Shown here: positions 1-14,200 of the stretch, in pieces
How the letters are laid out: each line of letters opens with the position of its first letter
How positions within the stretch are numbered: position 1 is the stretch's first letter
Assembly: GCA_921293015.1 (NCBI GenBank)
Contig: OV121088.1
Span: forward strand, 26,139,645 to 26,203,644
Length of the DNA stretch: 64,000 bases
Direction: 5' to 3'
Source of the DNA: Phorcus lineatus
Lineage: Eukaryota > Mollusca > Gastropoda > Trochida > Trochidae
Made by a program: the position numbers and the translations under genes
The notes under the pieces: model-generated
What the model saw: the letters and a program-made list of their open reading frames with translations, nothing else
What the model was told of the DNA's origin: nothing
Database searches by the model: none

Positions 1-430
1 CCCATGGCTCTATTTTTTTTTCTAGTTCCAAAAGGTCTAGAGAGCTGAAAAGGTGTGTGTAGACTCCTTGGCCAACGGGGATTCTAAATTGTAGGTTTGG
101 TGACCCCATGACCCCAAATGGGGTCACAGGGGTCAAAACCTAAAAAAACCTAATTTCATTTTTTTTCCCTAGTTCCAAAAGGTCTAGAGAGCTGAAAAGG
201 TGTGTGTAGACTCCTTGGCCAACGGGGATTCTAAATTGTAGGTTTGGTGACCCCATGACCCCAAATTGGGTCACAGGGGTCAAAACCTAAAAAAAACCTA
301 ATTTCATCTTCTTCTCCAGTCCCAAATAGTCTTGATAGCTTAATAGTTGTGTGTAGACTCCTTGGACAATGGGGATTCTGAATTGTAGGTTCGGTGACCC
401 CTTGACCCCAAATGGGCAATGGGCCTTTTT
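1..430. repeat. Tandem array, 147-bp unit, three copies
   Basis: The block with TTCCAAAAGGTCTAGAGAGC, TGTGTGTAGACTCCTTGG and GGTTTGGTGACCCCATGACC recurs at about 22, 169 and 316, a period of 147 bp. The first two copies are nearly identical and the third is diverged. Degenerate single or tandem copies occur in other introns (2430-2650, 7540-7970, 14150-14250, 15780-15990, 37960-38240), so this is one dispersed repeat family. Confidence 0.85.
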
Positions 431-1993
431 TATTTGATTGTGAATAACTCGGACGTTGGGACAGGCTATCTTTCCTACACTACCCATGACCCCATGGTCT
501 AAACCCAAACACCTATTTCTATCAAAAGTCTGATGAGCTACAGAGCCCATGGCTCTATTTTTAAAAATGTTCAAAGGAGTTTGGTATATTAAGGTCCTAT
601 TGTCTTTATGTTTTGTCAGTCATACTTTATTCGGTCTTAAACCTCTTATATCAAAGTGTCTGAATGTAAAGAAATTTGACACTTTCAGTTACTATGATAT
701 GAAAGTGTACTTTTTGTCCCCCACGGCGACGCGGAACAGGGGACTATGAATTCAGCGGCGTCTGTCCGTACGTCCGTACGCCTGTACGTACGTCCGTATT
801 TTTGTTAACGCGATAACTCATGAAGCTTAGCACCTAGAGTGTTCATATTTGGTGACAGCTTTTTTCTAATCAAGAAAATGAAAAAATATACACTTTAATA
901 ACGCCATTAAGTTAACACACTTTTTACACCCCATTTATTTTATCACCGCCCAATCAAATTTTGGAACAATTGACAAAATCATGGAAGCGTGACTCAAAGC
1001 AACACCCAGTGTGTGACATAGGAGATAGCCACTGAAACTCCAGCTTCTTGTTTTTGTCCAATTTGTACACTGATATAACAGCCAAAGAGTTCAGAATTTG
1101 GTTGAAGTATTCGGTGTTATGCTTTGCAATTAGTTGGTGGTAATTAACGGAGAGACCCACCACTAATGAAAAAAATTGAAATATTATGTGACTATTTATC
1201 AATTAAAAGTAACTTGTCTTGAAATAAAATCCGGAGATAAGTCCATTCTGTTTATTATTTTGGGGTTTTATGTAGTGCATTTTTTTACCTCTTAATTTAA
1301 TTTCAACTGAGCTTGCATGGTAGGAATCGCTTCAGTGACCACTGGCCCTTTCAGTTCTGTTTATTGGTGCAAACATTTTTATGAAACCTGAAAGTGGCCA
1401 TGAATCATTTCAGTCTACCTTTAATGGCATGGTGGCCGATGTCTGGCTATTCATTTGATCATTTTTTGCACTTTGACTTCTTCTCCAGAACTATTGGCTG
1501 TAGAGAACGCAAATCAAATTCCCTATCGTCCCTCTCCCTTCTTTACTCCAATAAATACAGAGAGGGATACCTTGTGAAGACTCCCCTTGATGAATAAACA
1601 TTTGACAACGCTCTCAAACTTTGTTGTTCCATTTACTGGCCTTTACCAGTTCAATATTAAGTCTGGCGAAGTTGTTAAGCAACTTTCGCTGTACTAGAAA
1701 TATCATTGTCATCAAGAAAATGGTGTTTTTAATATAGATTAATGTTAACAATGGCGTTGGTAGAATATTTTGATAATTTTAATGGATTCATATCCATGAA
1801 CTTGATTTGCTTTTCATTTTTTTATCAGAAATTGGAATCAAGTACAAATTTCATTAGGGAAGATGCTCAGACTCTATGTATATAGATATAAAAAATTTAA
1901 CGTAAAATAGATTGCATTGAAGGATTATTGTGTTGATCATATGAATTATCAGATGTAAAGTATCATGTCAATGTATGTTGAACTGTCTTCCAG
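431..1993. other. Intron or upstream sequence, no gene recognised
   Basis: AT-rich sequence with short open frames but no domain. At 720-860 a GC-rich patch with iterated CCGTACGTCCGTACG motifs looks like a dispersed repeat end. At 1230-1310 a stretch containing TATTTTGGGGTTTTATGTAG resembles the hairpin element at 58311-58429. No exon matching the missing macrodomain N-terminal half was found. Confidence 0.5.
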
Positions 1994-2215
1994 GATATGG
2001 AATTCTTCATTTACCGATGCCTGAAATGTGCAACAGATTCTAGATTCGAAACAATCGCATTCCCTGTACTTGGCACTGGAAATCTGCAATATCCAAGAGC
2101 ACATGTTGCAGAAGTGATGTTCAGTTCAGTGGAAGCATTTTTTGAAATGAATCCTTCAACAACTGTCAAGAAAGTTACTTTTGTGATATATCCGAAGGAT
2201 ACTGATGTGTACAAC
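1994..2215 (+). CDS. Exon: C-terminal half of a canonical macrodomain
   Basis: The acceptor (...TTCCAG) precedes 1994 and the donor GTGAGT starts at 2216; phase 0 to phase 0, 74 codons. The translation contains FETIAFPVLGTGNLQYP, the conserved macrodomain strand plus the Gly-Thr-Gly loop that wraps the distal ribose/diphosphate of ADP-ribose. It is followed by an amphipathic helix (VAEVMFSSVEAFF) and the last strand (VKKVTFVIYPKDTDVYN). The GTG loop is intact, so this domain should bind ADP-ribose. The N-terminal half (the GDI aspartate and the NATN-type asparagines) must be in exons upstream of the window. The methionine at 1997 lies inside the domain and is not a start. Confidence 0.88.
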
Positions 2216-5200
2216 GTGAGTATTTGTTTTCTCAGAAGAGTTTGGATTAATAAAAGGCAGCGTCAGTCACATTATGAAAATAAGACTTTAGGAAAATCTC
2301 ATCAATGATTTAAGCTTCAGACTCTACACCGCTTTTATCCCATCTTATCTGAAAGGCGTGCTTATAGGCATGACATGACATCTTTAGTCTATCTGTCTGT
2401 CCATCCATAATTTTCTTCTTCAGAACCATTGACTCAGGAAATCTCAAGTCACAGACTCCTTTGACTAGAGAGTTTTTCAATTTATTGTCTTGGTGACCCT
2501 GTGATCCTTAATAAGGGCCACTGACGCCACACTGTAATAACCTGTTTTGCTCTTTTTCTCCGGAAAATGATGTAGATGATTCTGATTTTAGTTTTGGTGA
2601 CCCTGTTACCCCCTAATAACCTCGCTCTAAAAACCTATTTATAGAAAAAAATTCTTGTAAACATGGTAACATGAAAAGTTTTGGCTCATATTTGGTATAT
2701 ATCATCAATGGAGAAGTACCAAAATTATTATGTAAAGCCGTATTGGCAATAGAACCAATTTAAATTTTCACATTATACATACTGCATATATACAAAATTA
2801 ATTGTGACAGGAACATGTTACTGAGTGTTATTATGTCCCATGCAAAGCTTTGCGAGAGACATAGTGTTTTCAGTTCCGTCCGAAATTCTGTTATTCTGTA
2901 ATTCCGTAATTCCGAAATGATTTCGTTTCCTAACCATATCTCAAAAACCATTTAATATTTTTTTAACGAAACTTGGTATGTGGTTAGGTCTAGTGGTGGC
3001 GTGTTGCTTTTTGCTAGTTTGGTTATTCTGAATTTATTTATTTTTCTGGTTTCCATGGAAACAATTTGAAATTAGTGCAAATGTGAGGAGGGTCTGTTTC
3101 CTGGCCATACCTCAAAAACCGTTCAATATTTTTTCTCGAAACTTGGTATGTGGTTAGATCTAGTGATAGAATGGTGCCTTTTGCTACTTTGGTTACTCAA
3201 TTTTTAAAATATTTTTCTGGTTTCCATGGAAACAATTTGAACTTATTGTGGTAGGTAATTTTCCAACCTATATCTAAAAATCTAATGAGTATTATATACT
3301 AAACCTGGTATGTGGTTAGATCTAGTGAATGGGTGGTGCCTTTTGCTACTTTGGTTATTTCTTAATTTTACATTTTACTTGGTTTCCATGGAAACAATTT
3401 GAACTTGGTGCATTTTGGGGGCTGTAGATGCTAATTATAATATTTGATGACTGTGTGAGTATCAAATGTCACATTCCCTACAATAAAGAAGTTGACAAAT
3501 ATATAAAACTTTTCCTTATGCACCATTGAACTTGTTGTACAGTTAAATAATGATATTACAACCAACTGAAATTTGGGGAACACCAGTGTGCATCACATGC
3601 ACATATTTCTAGTATTTTGGTTACTTATGATTTTGCATTTTGACAAAGAAAAGGATGCATTCATTAAAAAAGAAATACATCTAGAATATAGCCATTGATT
3701 CATATCCTATGTGTGTGGAAATCTTTGCTTCAGCATGACAATATCGCTGATGGGCCGTATCATTTATTATAAGTAGATTTATAGATTTATCTAGCTATAT
3801 ATGCATATAAATTTTTTCTTTGATATTTTTAAAATTAGTAAAAATACAAATGCACTGTTCACAAAATGCATACTAAAACAAAATGAGCTGGAAGCCAACA
3901 GACCCCTCTCTTCAAATAATCAGTATATATTCAATTCTTTTCTCATTACAGGTTTTCTTGGCAGAGGAAATGAAAAGGATTTACCACGACAATGGTTTCA
4001 TCCATTCAGGTATGATGGAGTAAGAAGGTAACATCCTTGAAAATCCACTGAGTAAACATTCTTATAATTCACTTTTTTACTCTGGATCCAAGGTAGATTT
4101 ATTTATATTGATTTTATTACCTACGTGTGTCATCTTGTTAATCAGCATATTTGAATCTGCTCAGCTCCTTCCAAATACCCTGATCTTGTTCAAGCCAAAA
4201 GCCTTGTATTGTTAGCAAATCACCCGACTCGCATCAAGCAACAGCGGCACAACTTGGATGGAGAAATCTGTTGAGTTCTAGACAGTAGCTTCAAGCTCCT
4301 TTCTTTACGACATTTCATTGACTTAAAAAAATAACAGGTAAACCTATAGCTATGAATATCAAGCGGGCGCCAGCTATTGGAGGCATTTGGCCTGAAAAAG
4401 ATCAGGGTAATAGGAAGGAGCTGAGCAGTTTCATATAGTTGAGATATTCAAAATAGTTAATAATTACACATCATTACAGATATCTGAATTTCAATGACAA
4501 GTTTGGACTGAAAATGTTTGATAAGTCAAATTTAAGCTTTTTTAAGCTTTTTGAGACTTTGATTAATCATTTACTGATTATACCCCCTTGAAAGTCTTTG
4601 GACATGTTTGCATTCAAGGTCAAAGTTCAAAGTAACAAGTTCTAAAATCACCACAAAAAAATTTAAAATGTGTGAAGTCACTCAAATGAAGTCGTGTCAT
4701 CCAAATTCTTGTAGTTGTAAGTTGTAAGTGCAATTTCTTGTCTTTAATGCTCAATTGTCTTTAGTGGTATATTTAGAAAAAAAGCCCATTTTATTGTGTC
4801 CGTGAAGGAGGAGGAAATGGAGAAGGCGGAACCCTAAGTTTTTGGGCTGTTTTGCTTTTGCTTCGTCCAGCAAACGCTCATCTAGTTTTATGATATCCTT
4901 TTAAAGATCGGGTGAAATGCTCCATGGTCGATTTCGGAATTCATTAAAAGGGATTACAATTTGACGTGGACTCAACTTTAAATTTCTGAAATCGGCCGCT
5001 AAACAACATAATTACGGCTTTGTAATTTAATTGCCTAATTACGACCGGCGAGCAGAACCTGAAAGGCCCTGTGGTCACTGAAGCGTGAATCTTTCGTGAC
5101 GTGCTAGTTGGCATATCATCATTCGCTCGTTATGTAAAACGACACTAGCCGATAGTAAATCTCACAGTTTAACTGTCGGTTTTACCTACTAAATGTTATC

Positions 5201-8200
5201 CAAACAACTCAAACCTTAAAGGAATCTATTGTTTAATTCATTGTCTGGATATTTCTATTTTTGCAAGCGCAAGACCCTGATTAAATACGATGCTGTGTGC
5301 ACTTTCCTACGGAATGTTTTTCAAAGTCACAACCCTGCGCCATGTTGTCATAGTTATAAGATTGCGCTAACGCGTGAGATCCCGGAAGTATTTCTTACAT
5401 GAACTATGCTCACTTATTGGACATTATATTGAGGGATGCACCGGCATCCTTATTCCCATAAAAATATAACCTTTATAAAGTATTAACGCATAATGTCCAC
5501 CAGCTATTCAGAAAGCGAGATATCATTATCTATGGAATGTGTCTCATCATGTTCAGAAACGCTAATTTCAATTGACGGGGACGATACTTTTCCTTACTTA
5601 TAAAAGCCAAATGACAGTTTGAATGGCACAGAAACAGAAGAGACGACAAGCAATCAAAATCGAGACAGATTGAACAACATCGACTTGTTTTAATTTCTTT
5701 GGCATTTTCAATTTAATTTTTATGCTATTACAACAAAACTCAGAATTTACTATTAATGGTAAATTGCATTGGACTGATTATTTTTAAAAACAATTCTCCA
5801 TTATATTTATATATTTTTTCAGTCAACAGAAATAATAAAAATAAAATTGAATGTATTATTGACCATGGATTATTTGAATATAATATCCATATTTTTATGT
5901 ATTTTGGCGTTCACACAATTTTCTAAATGTAATGTAGGCATGTAGTGTATGGTGAGTGAGACATTATTGTTGATATCGTCGTAAGAATAGCTAAGTGGAA
6001 GTCAAATCCTATCACATTTGTAGGTCATGCATCATAAATGTACATCCAAAGATAATTTCCTGGGTCCCGTTGCACAAAACTCTAAGGTAGCCTTAAGTCA
6101 CTAAGGTTAACCTTGAATTTAAGTTGTTTATCAATTACGACTTCTGCCAAATGTTTTCACAACAATCAAATTGGTTTAACTAGTTTGTTTGTTTTTTACG
6201 ACACACAGGTGGCCGTTATGTAATCCTATCGCATTCAATTTCAATTCTTGATTTAATGGTCTCTAATTATACCTTTTGAATTTTAACGCCTTGGACCCGC
6301 CAAGCGGAATATATGTCCTGTCATAATGGCGTAACTCTTGGTATTCGACTGGTACTTCGTTTATTGTCACGGCGTCCAGTCATTTTGAACCAATGAACTT
6401 GTAGAATATATATTCAACCAATAAATTAAGAGAAGGAGATTTGGCTCATGCAGCTCTAAGGACGATGACACACATTTAAAAAAGTACATCGTGAATAACG
6501 GGACCCAACATTCTTTAGGATTACATAGGATGTTTCTAACCCTTGCGTCAGGTATGTTTTCATGTCATTTAATGTTAAATTCAAAGACAGAGATATTGCA
6601 ACACGGTGTGAGATGTTATACTATATAAGAATATGATATGTGTTAGTTAAATACAAACGAATATTCCAATAAGTACTAAGTTGTCATGAAAGTGAAGTGA
6701 AACAAAATTATTTGTTCTATAGTCATTAAAAAAGTTTCCACATTGTCTCCCGTTTTTTACAAAAACCTTTTTTTTTCGAGACAATTTATAACTTCATATT
6801 GATAAATACATGTTGTAACACTACGTGATATCCCATTGTAATTGGATCTCTCACCGACCAAGTTCTTTACCTTTTTGATATAAACCCACCCAAGAAAACT
6901 GCGTCCAAGGATTGTCACAGTCTAATTAAGATGGATTTGACGACTGAGAGGAAAAGTTGATATCATGAAGCCGTTATATATCGTATTTTGGAATTCTTTC
7001 AGTCATGCTATTGCCTCTATTTTGCTGTTGAATTAGCTTAAAAATACAGAGAAAATCAAAGGGCTGGGCTTTCAGCTGCCCACTAGCACGTCACACACTG
7101 GGCGTGGCTTCAAGTCATGCTTCGGTGATTTTGTGTAAGCGTTCGCCAGTCTCATTAGGCGGCTATCCAAAACAGGGGTATAAAAGGTCTCCTAGTAGTC
7201 GAATTAAAGCGTATATTTTCAAATTTTTTGGCTCTATTGATTGATATAAGTGAAGCGAATACAGATAGTAATTTGTAATAATCAAATTCATGCGTTACTT
7301 CTCCTCTTTAAAACCGATCATTCAACTTATGAGGGGCTTGGGGATACACCATCTCTCTGATTGCTTCTGTTTGCTTACGAAAGTGTATTAATAATGAAAT
7401 GATCGATACCTAAAGGATCAGAGCCAAGAGTCTTGTGGTATCAAACTACTGAACTCCATGCATCCATAAATATCTTGCAAGGTCAGATTGGTTTATGGCA
7501 TGGCTTGTTCAACTTTCAACTTTTCAAATTTCTAGCTTCTCTGACCTGAATGGTATCCATAGCTGAAGGGGATTCTTATTTACAGATTTGGTGACACTGA
7601 CTCTCAATAAAAGCCACAAGGACCACACCCTAAAAACCTTTTTTCATTTTGTTCTCCAGAAGCAAAAGGTCTAGAAAGCTGAAACCAGATGTAAAGACAC
7701 CTAAATTGAAGAGGATTCTTATTTTCAGATTTGCTGACCCTGTGACCCCTTATAAGGGCTACAGGGATCACACCCTAATGACCTATTTTCAGCTCCTCCA
7801 GAAGCAAAAGGCCTAGAAAGCTGAGACTTTGTGTACAGTTCCTTTGCTGTTGGGATTTTGATTTACAGATTTGGTGACCCTATGACGCTTAATAAGGGCA
7901 ACAGGAACCACACCATAAAAACTTTTTTATTCTCTTTTTTTTCAAAATTTAAATGTCTTGAAAACTGAATTTTTTTTATTCAGATTCCTAAGCTCATGTG
8001 TGAGATACACAGCAAATATTTCTATTTTTCTATGTAAGTAATTATGGAACATTTAAAAAGTTGATTTTAATAATATACTTGCAGATTCCAACCAAGATAA
8101 CCATGACTACAGACTGGAGTGTAGCAATGTGATCTTGCAGATACTGGAAAATGATATTCACAAATCCAAAGGAATGTCAGATGGCTTATTGTGCTTCTGG

Positions 8201-11200
8201 GATGAGGAGCAGATGGGAGGTAACTTAATAACTATAACTTTGTAATATGTATTAGCAAGACACAGTTGTTCGCTCTCTGAAGAAATAACAACACACTTGT
8301 CTTATTACTTCCTTCTCTTCATCTCATGGGCCTACTTTTAGATAATGCAGTACGTATTTCATTCTATCCGTCTGTTCCTCCATCCCAGAACTTTGTCTGG
8401 AGCATGAACCTTAAACTAAACATGCAGTGACTCAATGACAAAGTCTTTTGTCGGAAGGATATCACTGACTGTAAGCTTCACCAAAATTATACATACATCA
8501 ACCTGGAGGGTAAGAACTACAAATGAATTTTTTTTTTTTTTTCAAGAAACATGTCTGAAACATCGACGCTATGACAGAGGCTTTCTGATTAAAATCAAAT
8601 CAATGATTCGTTCCTTAGGCTTATATTTGGCTGTTACTCGTCACTCATGGAATTCCTGAAAGATTCGTGTCCACATGATCTTTGAACAGGTAATGAGCTA
8701 GAAATTGACAGCCAGTCAGTTGGTAAGACTATCCATTATCTGACCAATTAGTTTCAGGCTTTCTCAGACACTTCAGCTTATCAATAAAGATGGCTACCCC
8801 TGAACATTATCCCTGCCTTAAATCATATGTGCAAAGCATGCATATATTTGTGCAACAGTACACATGTTTTGGTGTGTCAGTTTCGCCATCTTAACTCAAT
8901 ATTTCTGCTCATGCAGATAATCGACAGAGGGCTGCACGAGCGCAGCGATATCAATGTCATACAGAAAACTTTGTCAATTTCCATTACGCGGTTTACTACT
9001 ATTTGCATCGTTACTCAGAAAGGCAATGTTAGAACATTCAAAATACTTTCAGAAATTTGAAAGTGATCGGTAATATCATAATTTCCTGTGGACACAGGTC
9101 GCTACAGAATTGGTGAGTGACAAGTGAAAACCAAAAATAAGACTGGGGAGCAACTCAATGATTTGATTTTTATCAGATTGTGAGTGAGTTATTTGTTGGG
9201 AAGAGTGTCTCCTAAACTTTACATGTTAGCTTCACTCAACTAAACACAAGTATCAACCACTAATGAACTCTTGGTGTGCTTTTTAAAGGTCAGGCCTACA
9301 AATGAATTTCATTTTGTGCGGCTCCATAGAAACATGAATGGTTAAAATAGTGACTGTATGACAATCACTTTATCTTGAGAACATCTCTTTTACTGTACAT
9401 GAGAGCTACACTTAACTTAATATATTTGTCAACCATAATCCCTACATGTGCATTTTAAGGGTTAGATTTATATTTGTGATTAACTTTTGAGTTTGCCATG
9501 GAAAATATGGACTATATGCCAGACATTTTATTTGCAGCATATCTCCAAAACTTTACAAGATATCAACACCAAACTTATATACATCAACTGTCATCCTTTT
9601 AAGTAACTTTTGAGGGTGAAACGGGTGAAACCAATGAAGGAATATTGTTTTGTGGTTTCAGTGAAAACGTTAATAACATAGTGTCTTCAAGGAATTTATG
9701 TTGTCTTGAACATATCCCCAATAATAAGTAAATGATAGCTACACCATGGAAAAATTAGTGTGTGGATGATATGTCTCTCCCCCTTGTTAGTAAATTCAAC
9801 TGTCATGAAATGTTTCCTACTGTTAATCAGTTCACAAATATCTGACTTATGTGGGAAGTGGGGGTGTATGAGATCCACCTGCTTCTACATTAGTTCTTGT
9901 ATATAGAGATTATTACCAGAGTATGTTTTGATATCGTAAATATCACTATATAAACAATAAAGATTGTATTAGGCGAGGTTTATCATATAAAGTCATTTTG
10001 AAATAAACCTCCTTTTTCGGTTAAAAAAGGTTTATTCTGGGTCAACTTTACAAATGAAAAGGGCGTATGAATATACCCACGTCATCACTAGGCAAACTCA
10101 CATTCCATTTTGCATCATGTGAAAATGACGTCACACAAGAGCAAAATAGTCCAACTTGTCAAACCTTTTACAACAACAGTGTTAACTCGTTTAGTTTGAA
10201 TAAGACATCACACAAAATACGTCATAAATGTTTCAGATATATTTTATATCGCATTTGAAATTGAAACCAAGACGACCCGTCGCCTGCAGTTGAACCTTTG
10301 TTGGAATCTTTGTCAGGCGGGAGTGTTCAAACCTCCCTTCATACTCTACACCATCAATGTGCACAAAGTAGTGTTTGCTCCCATCGTACATATCAATAAA
10401 AAGCTGTGATGGTACCTGTACCTTTTATTTGTTGGAATCTTTGTCAGGCGGGAGTGTTCAAACCTCCCTTCATACTCTACACCATCAATGTGCACAAAGT
10501 AGTGTTTGCTCCCATTGTACATATCAATAAAAGCTGTGATGGTACCTGTACCTTTTATTTGTTGTCGGTGCGAACACAATCTCCGATCGACAAGGCGGCC
10601 ATGTTTGTTTACATGTCGCTTGCGTCAGCAAAACAAACATCGTTTGTACTGCTAAGGAAACGTTTAGGATTCGCTCTTCTCGGTACGGAGCTAGCAAAAG
10701 TAGTGCGATCTAGTTAACGTCATTTGCATTGTTATCAGGGATCTGATAACATGATCACAAGATGGGTTTATTGCACCGATAACACTGCCCATTATATGAT
10801 AAATATCGTCATCGTTATATATATGTCGTTCTGGCAAAATAAGAAAACTCTTCATTTGACTCATAGAATTAAATTGGCTGTCATTGATATTTGAATTGTG
10901 AAACTCGACACTCAGGTTTGCAAATATAAATTGATGGAATTATTTATTCATTTCTTAGAAAAACTTGTTGAATGTTTCAGATCCTCAAAGTCATCCTGTC
11001 GTTGGAAACTGTCTTGAGGCGATAAAATGGGCAACATACACTCGTAAGTTTCAGCTTGAAAGTTTATTAACCCTCAAGTTGCTGAATATCATTTTAACCA
11101 GGCTGAATTTTCAAGCACTCGCCTCGCTACCGTTAATGAGTAATTAGCACCAGTGGCTGAATTTTCCAGTGGTGCGAGTCCCTACCGTTTTGCAAATATA

Positions 11201-14200
11201 TTGTTTGTTTACGTGGCAAAATACGGATGTAAATATCGTTGTATACAAGACTAGTCGGCAAATACCGTATTACAAATGGATGATTCTTACCTGGCACTTT
11301 GAATGAAATATAAATCACCCCTAAAACGGTCTCTATAACTGAAGTTAACTTGTTTAAATTCGAGAGCCGTGACTCCATAAATTCTGAGAGTGCATGCGCG
11401 AAATCAAAATGAAACAGAAGGCAAATAATTCCTCTTGACATCGACATAAAAATTATTACAAAAATATGTCTAGAATGAATTTTACGATTATTTAAAAATT
11501 GTCTATATTTCAAACTCTATAAAATCAATTAATCATTCAGTGCACATAGACAAATTATATATGTAAATGAAGCTAATTTATTGCTATATATTTTACGATA
11601 AATTTCATGATGATACACCATCCTAAACGAAAGCAGGGAAGTGATTAACCCCGATAATGTTCTGACCCCCTCAGTAATATTACTAAGCTAGTAGCCCCGG
11701 GTAAACACACGCGCTCAACTCAGCACAAGGCGGGGTTTCCAATCAAGTTATTCGCTTTGTATGCATGCAACTTATCTATGGAATTGAAGGCAATTTATAC
11801 TTCTTTAGGAAGAAATAAAATATAACAATCTTTTGCACTGTAATTATAAGTTATTACCAACGAAACGTGGGTATAGCTAGTGAATAAAGTCCATAGGTTT
11901 TATTTTGATGCAAATTTATGGGCAAATTAGACATGAAAATGAAGGTTAGGTATTTATTTCTTCTTTACAATGATATGAAAATAATAAATATGTACCACTT
12001 GGTTTGGAATACAGTCAGACCTCGATAATCCGAACACTTCCGTTTTTCATCAAAAACGTTCGGATAGTGAAACGTTCGGACTACTGAAACGAACCATATC
12101 TTCAGACAGACGACAACGTATTACGAATATCTAATGACTTTATTTCATATACACATAACAACTGGGATAAATACATGTATATTAATAAACAATCATTGCA
12201 CAAAAGCATTTCTGGACACTCACTCAGGTTTGAAAAATTTGCCGATTACAGATTGTGTACTCAATGGCTAGAAGGACCCACGCATAGTGATCAAAGTTTC
12301 TAAATTTGGGCGGGACTTGCCATCGTGACAAGTGTTAAATGCAACTGACCTCATTCTGACACGATATTTATAACTATCGCACAAATCACAAACTCCAGAT
12401 ACACAAAGTGAGACATTTCAATTAATTACAATCACAAACTGCTGACACGCTCAACTCCCGTGTCAATCCACTGTCATTGATGTGGTGCTCGCTTGACTAG
12501 TGGATTACCGAACGCTTTGATAAACGGTCGGATTAATGAAGCAGAAATAGCTGTAATTAACTAATCTGTTACAGCTAATTAGCGTTAGGTTACGGAGACT
12601 GAATCAACGGATTAATAAATCAACATTTAATGAGTTTATATAGAGATTAGTTTGGTTACAGTTTGCTACCATTCAGATACTGCGAGATCTGGATTATTGG
12701 TGTCCGGATTATCGGGGTCTGACTGTATATATAGTTTTAAAATATGGTACCTTAAGGTATTTGAGAACAGATTTTGATTATTGTGACAACACTTAACGTT
12801 CCTTAATTGTCTCACTGTAATTTGCAAATTTTATATAGAATTGAAGACTATCCTATCCTCTTTATTGTGATATAGAAATGTTGATAATGTACCCTGCCGT
12901 TAAATGGATAGAAGTGTAAAAAGCGGGTGAAAAAAAATCGCTTCTCGGTTAACAAGATATGAATAGAGAAATTGCCTGTTTGTGCAATGTTCGTCAGGTC
13001 TTTACTGATTGTCGCTTACATACCAATTTTATATGGAAATAAAAATCATTCTTTTCTCTCTATTTTGATATATAAAATTTTATGTGATATAAAGTGCGAG
13101 AAAATGGTAAAAACCAAAAGAATAAACAAAGGTCACATTTTTGCGGCACTTGCTGTATCTTTATTTTACATAGCGCATATACAAATTTTATATCAAATCG
13201 AAGACAATTATTCCTTCTTTATAATATTCATATATTTATATAAAAAATTTCAAAATACATTGAGCACATGATGAGAAATAATAAGTGAAAAAAGGTATAA
13301 AACTGAAAATATCTGAAAATCACCTCTTTTACATGCTGTATATTCAGTTCAGGTAGCGCATATTCGTTATTTATATCAAATTGAAGACAATTGGCTTCTC
13401 TTTCAAATGATCCCACCTGTATTGAAATCCGCCCAAGGGTGTAGATCATATGGCGAACAATAACATGCGCGGCTCGATAAGCTCGAGTGTGAGGGTAGCA
13501 CTTACTCGCAGGCCTATAGCAAGCCGGGCGGGTAGTGGGGGAAAATTGAGCGTTTGTTATGCATATTTTCGGTATGATAAACATGATTAATATCTATAAA
13601 ACTTGCAGAAAATATGCCCCCATTTTTTAATACAACAGGGAAAAAATCGGCCGCTTAGTGAAAGCCGGATCATAAACACAAGTGTTTAACTGACACTACT
13701 GCCGTGCAACTTTTTTCTGGGATTCACAAGATGGCACAATTGCGATAATTAGTAAATACGTCAGATTATAAGTCCGGCTTCCGTGATTCGCTGAGCTTAA
13801 CCATTGTGTAGTTTAATTTCACCCCGGACCATTCCGTAAACCGTGGCTTGAGGGTTAAACTCGTGAGGCCTTAAATAAATCAGACATACAAATGATTTTA
13901 ATGAACACAAGAGCTTATCATAACATTATTTGTCTCCGAAGTAGATATGCCAGACATTTCAAACAGTGAAAAATAGTGAAAGCAAATTTTTTTTATGAAC
14001 ATACAACTTCTTTATTCTTGGAAGGTGATGTTTCCATATAAATACCAATGTTGTTTTCAAGCAAGTAATACACAAGAAGGGGTTTGAGAGAATATATCTA
14101 CTAGTGTTTTTAAAATAATTTTCTGTTACAAATGAAGTTGATATGCAAAGCTCTAGAAGCAAAAGGCTTAAAGAAAGCTGAAAAGTTGTGTGTAAGCGTC

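Noticed and set aside
3801-4031. A continuous 77-codon frame across the exon at 3952-4009
   Set aside because: Only the 58-nt exon part, in a different frame, continues the macrodomain. The rest is intron read through.
5097-7097. Inverted 18-mers (GTGACGTGCTAGTTGGCA and its near complement), possible ends of a 2-kb element
   Set aside because: The match does not extend far enough on either side, and no target duplication or coding content supports an element.
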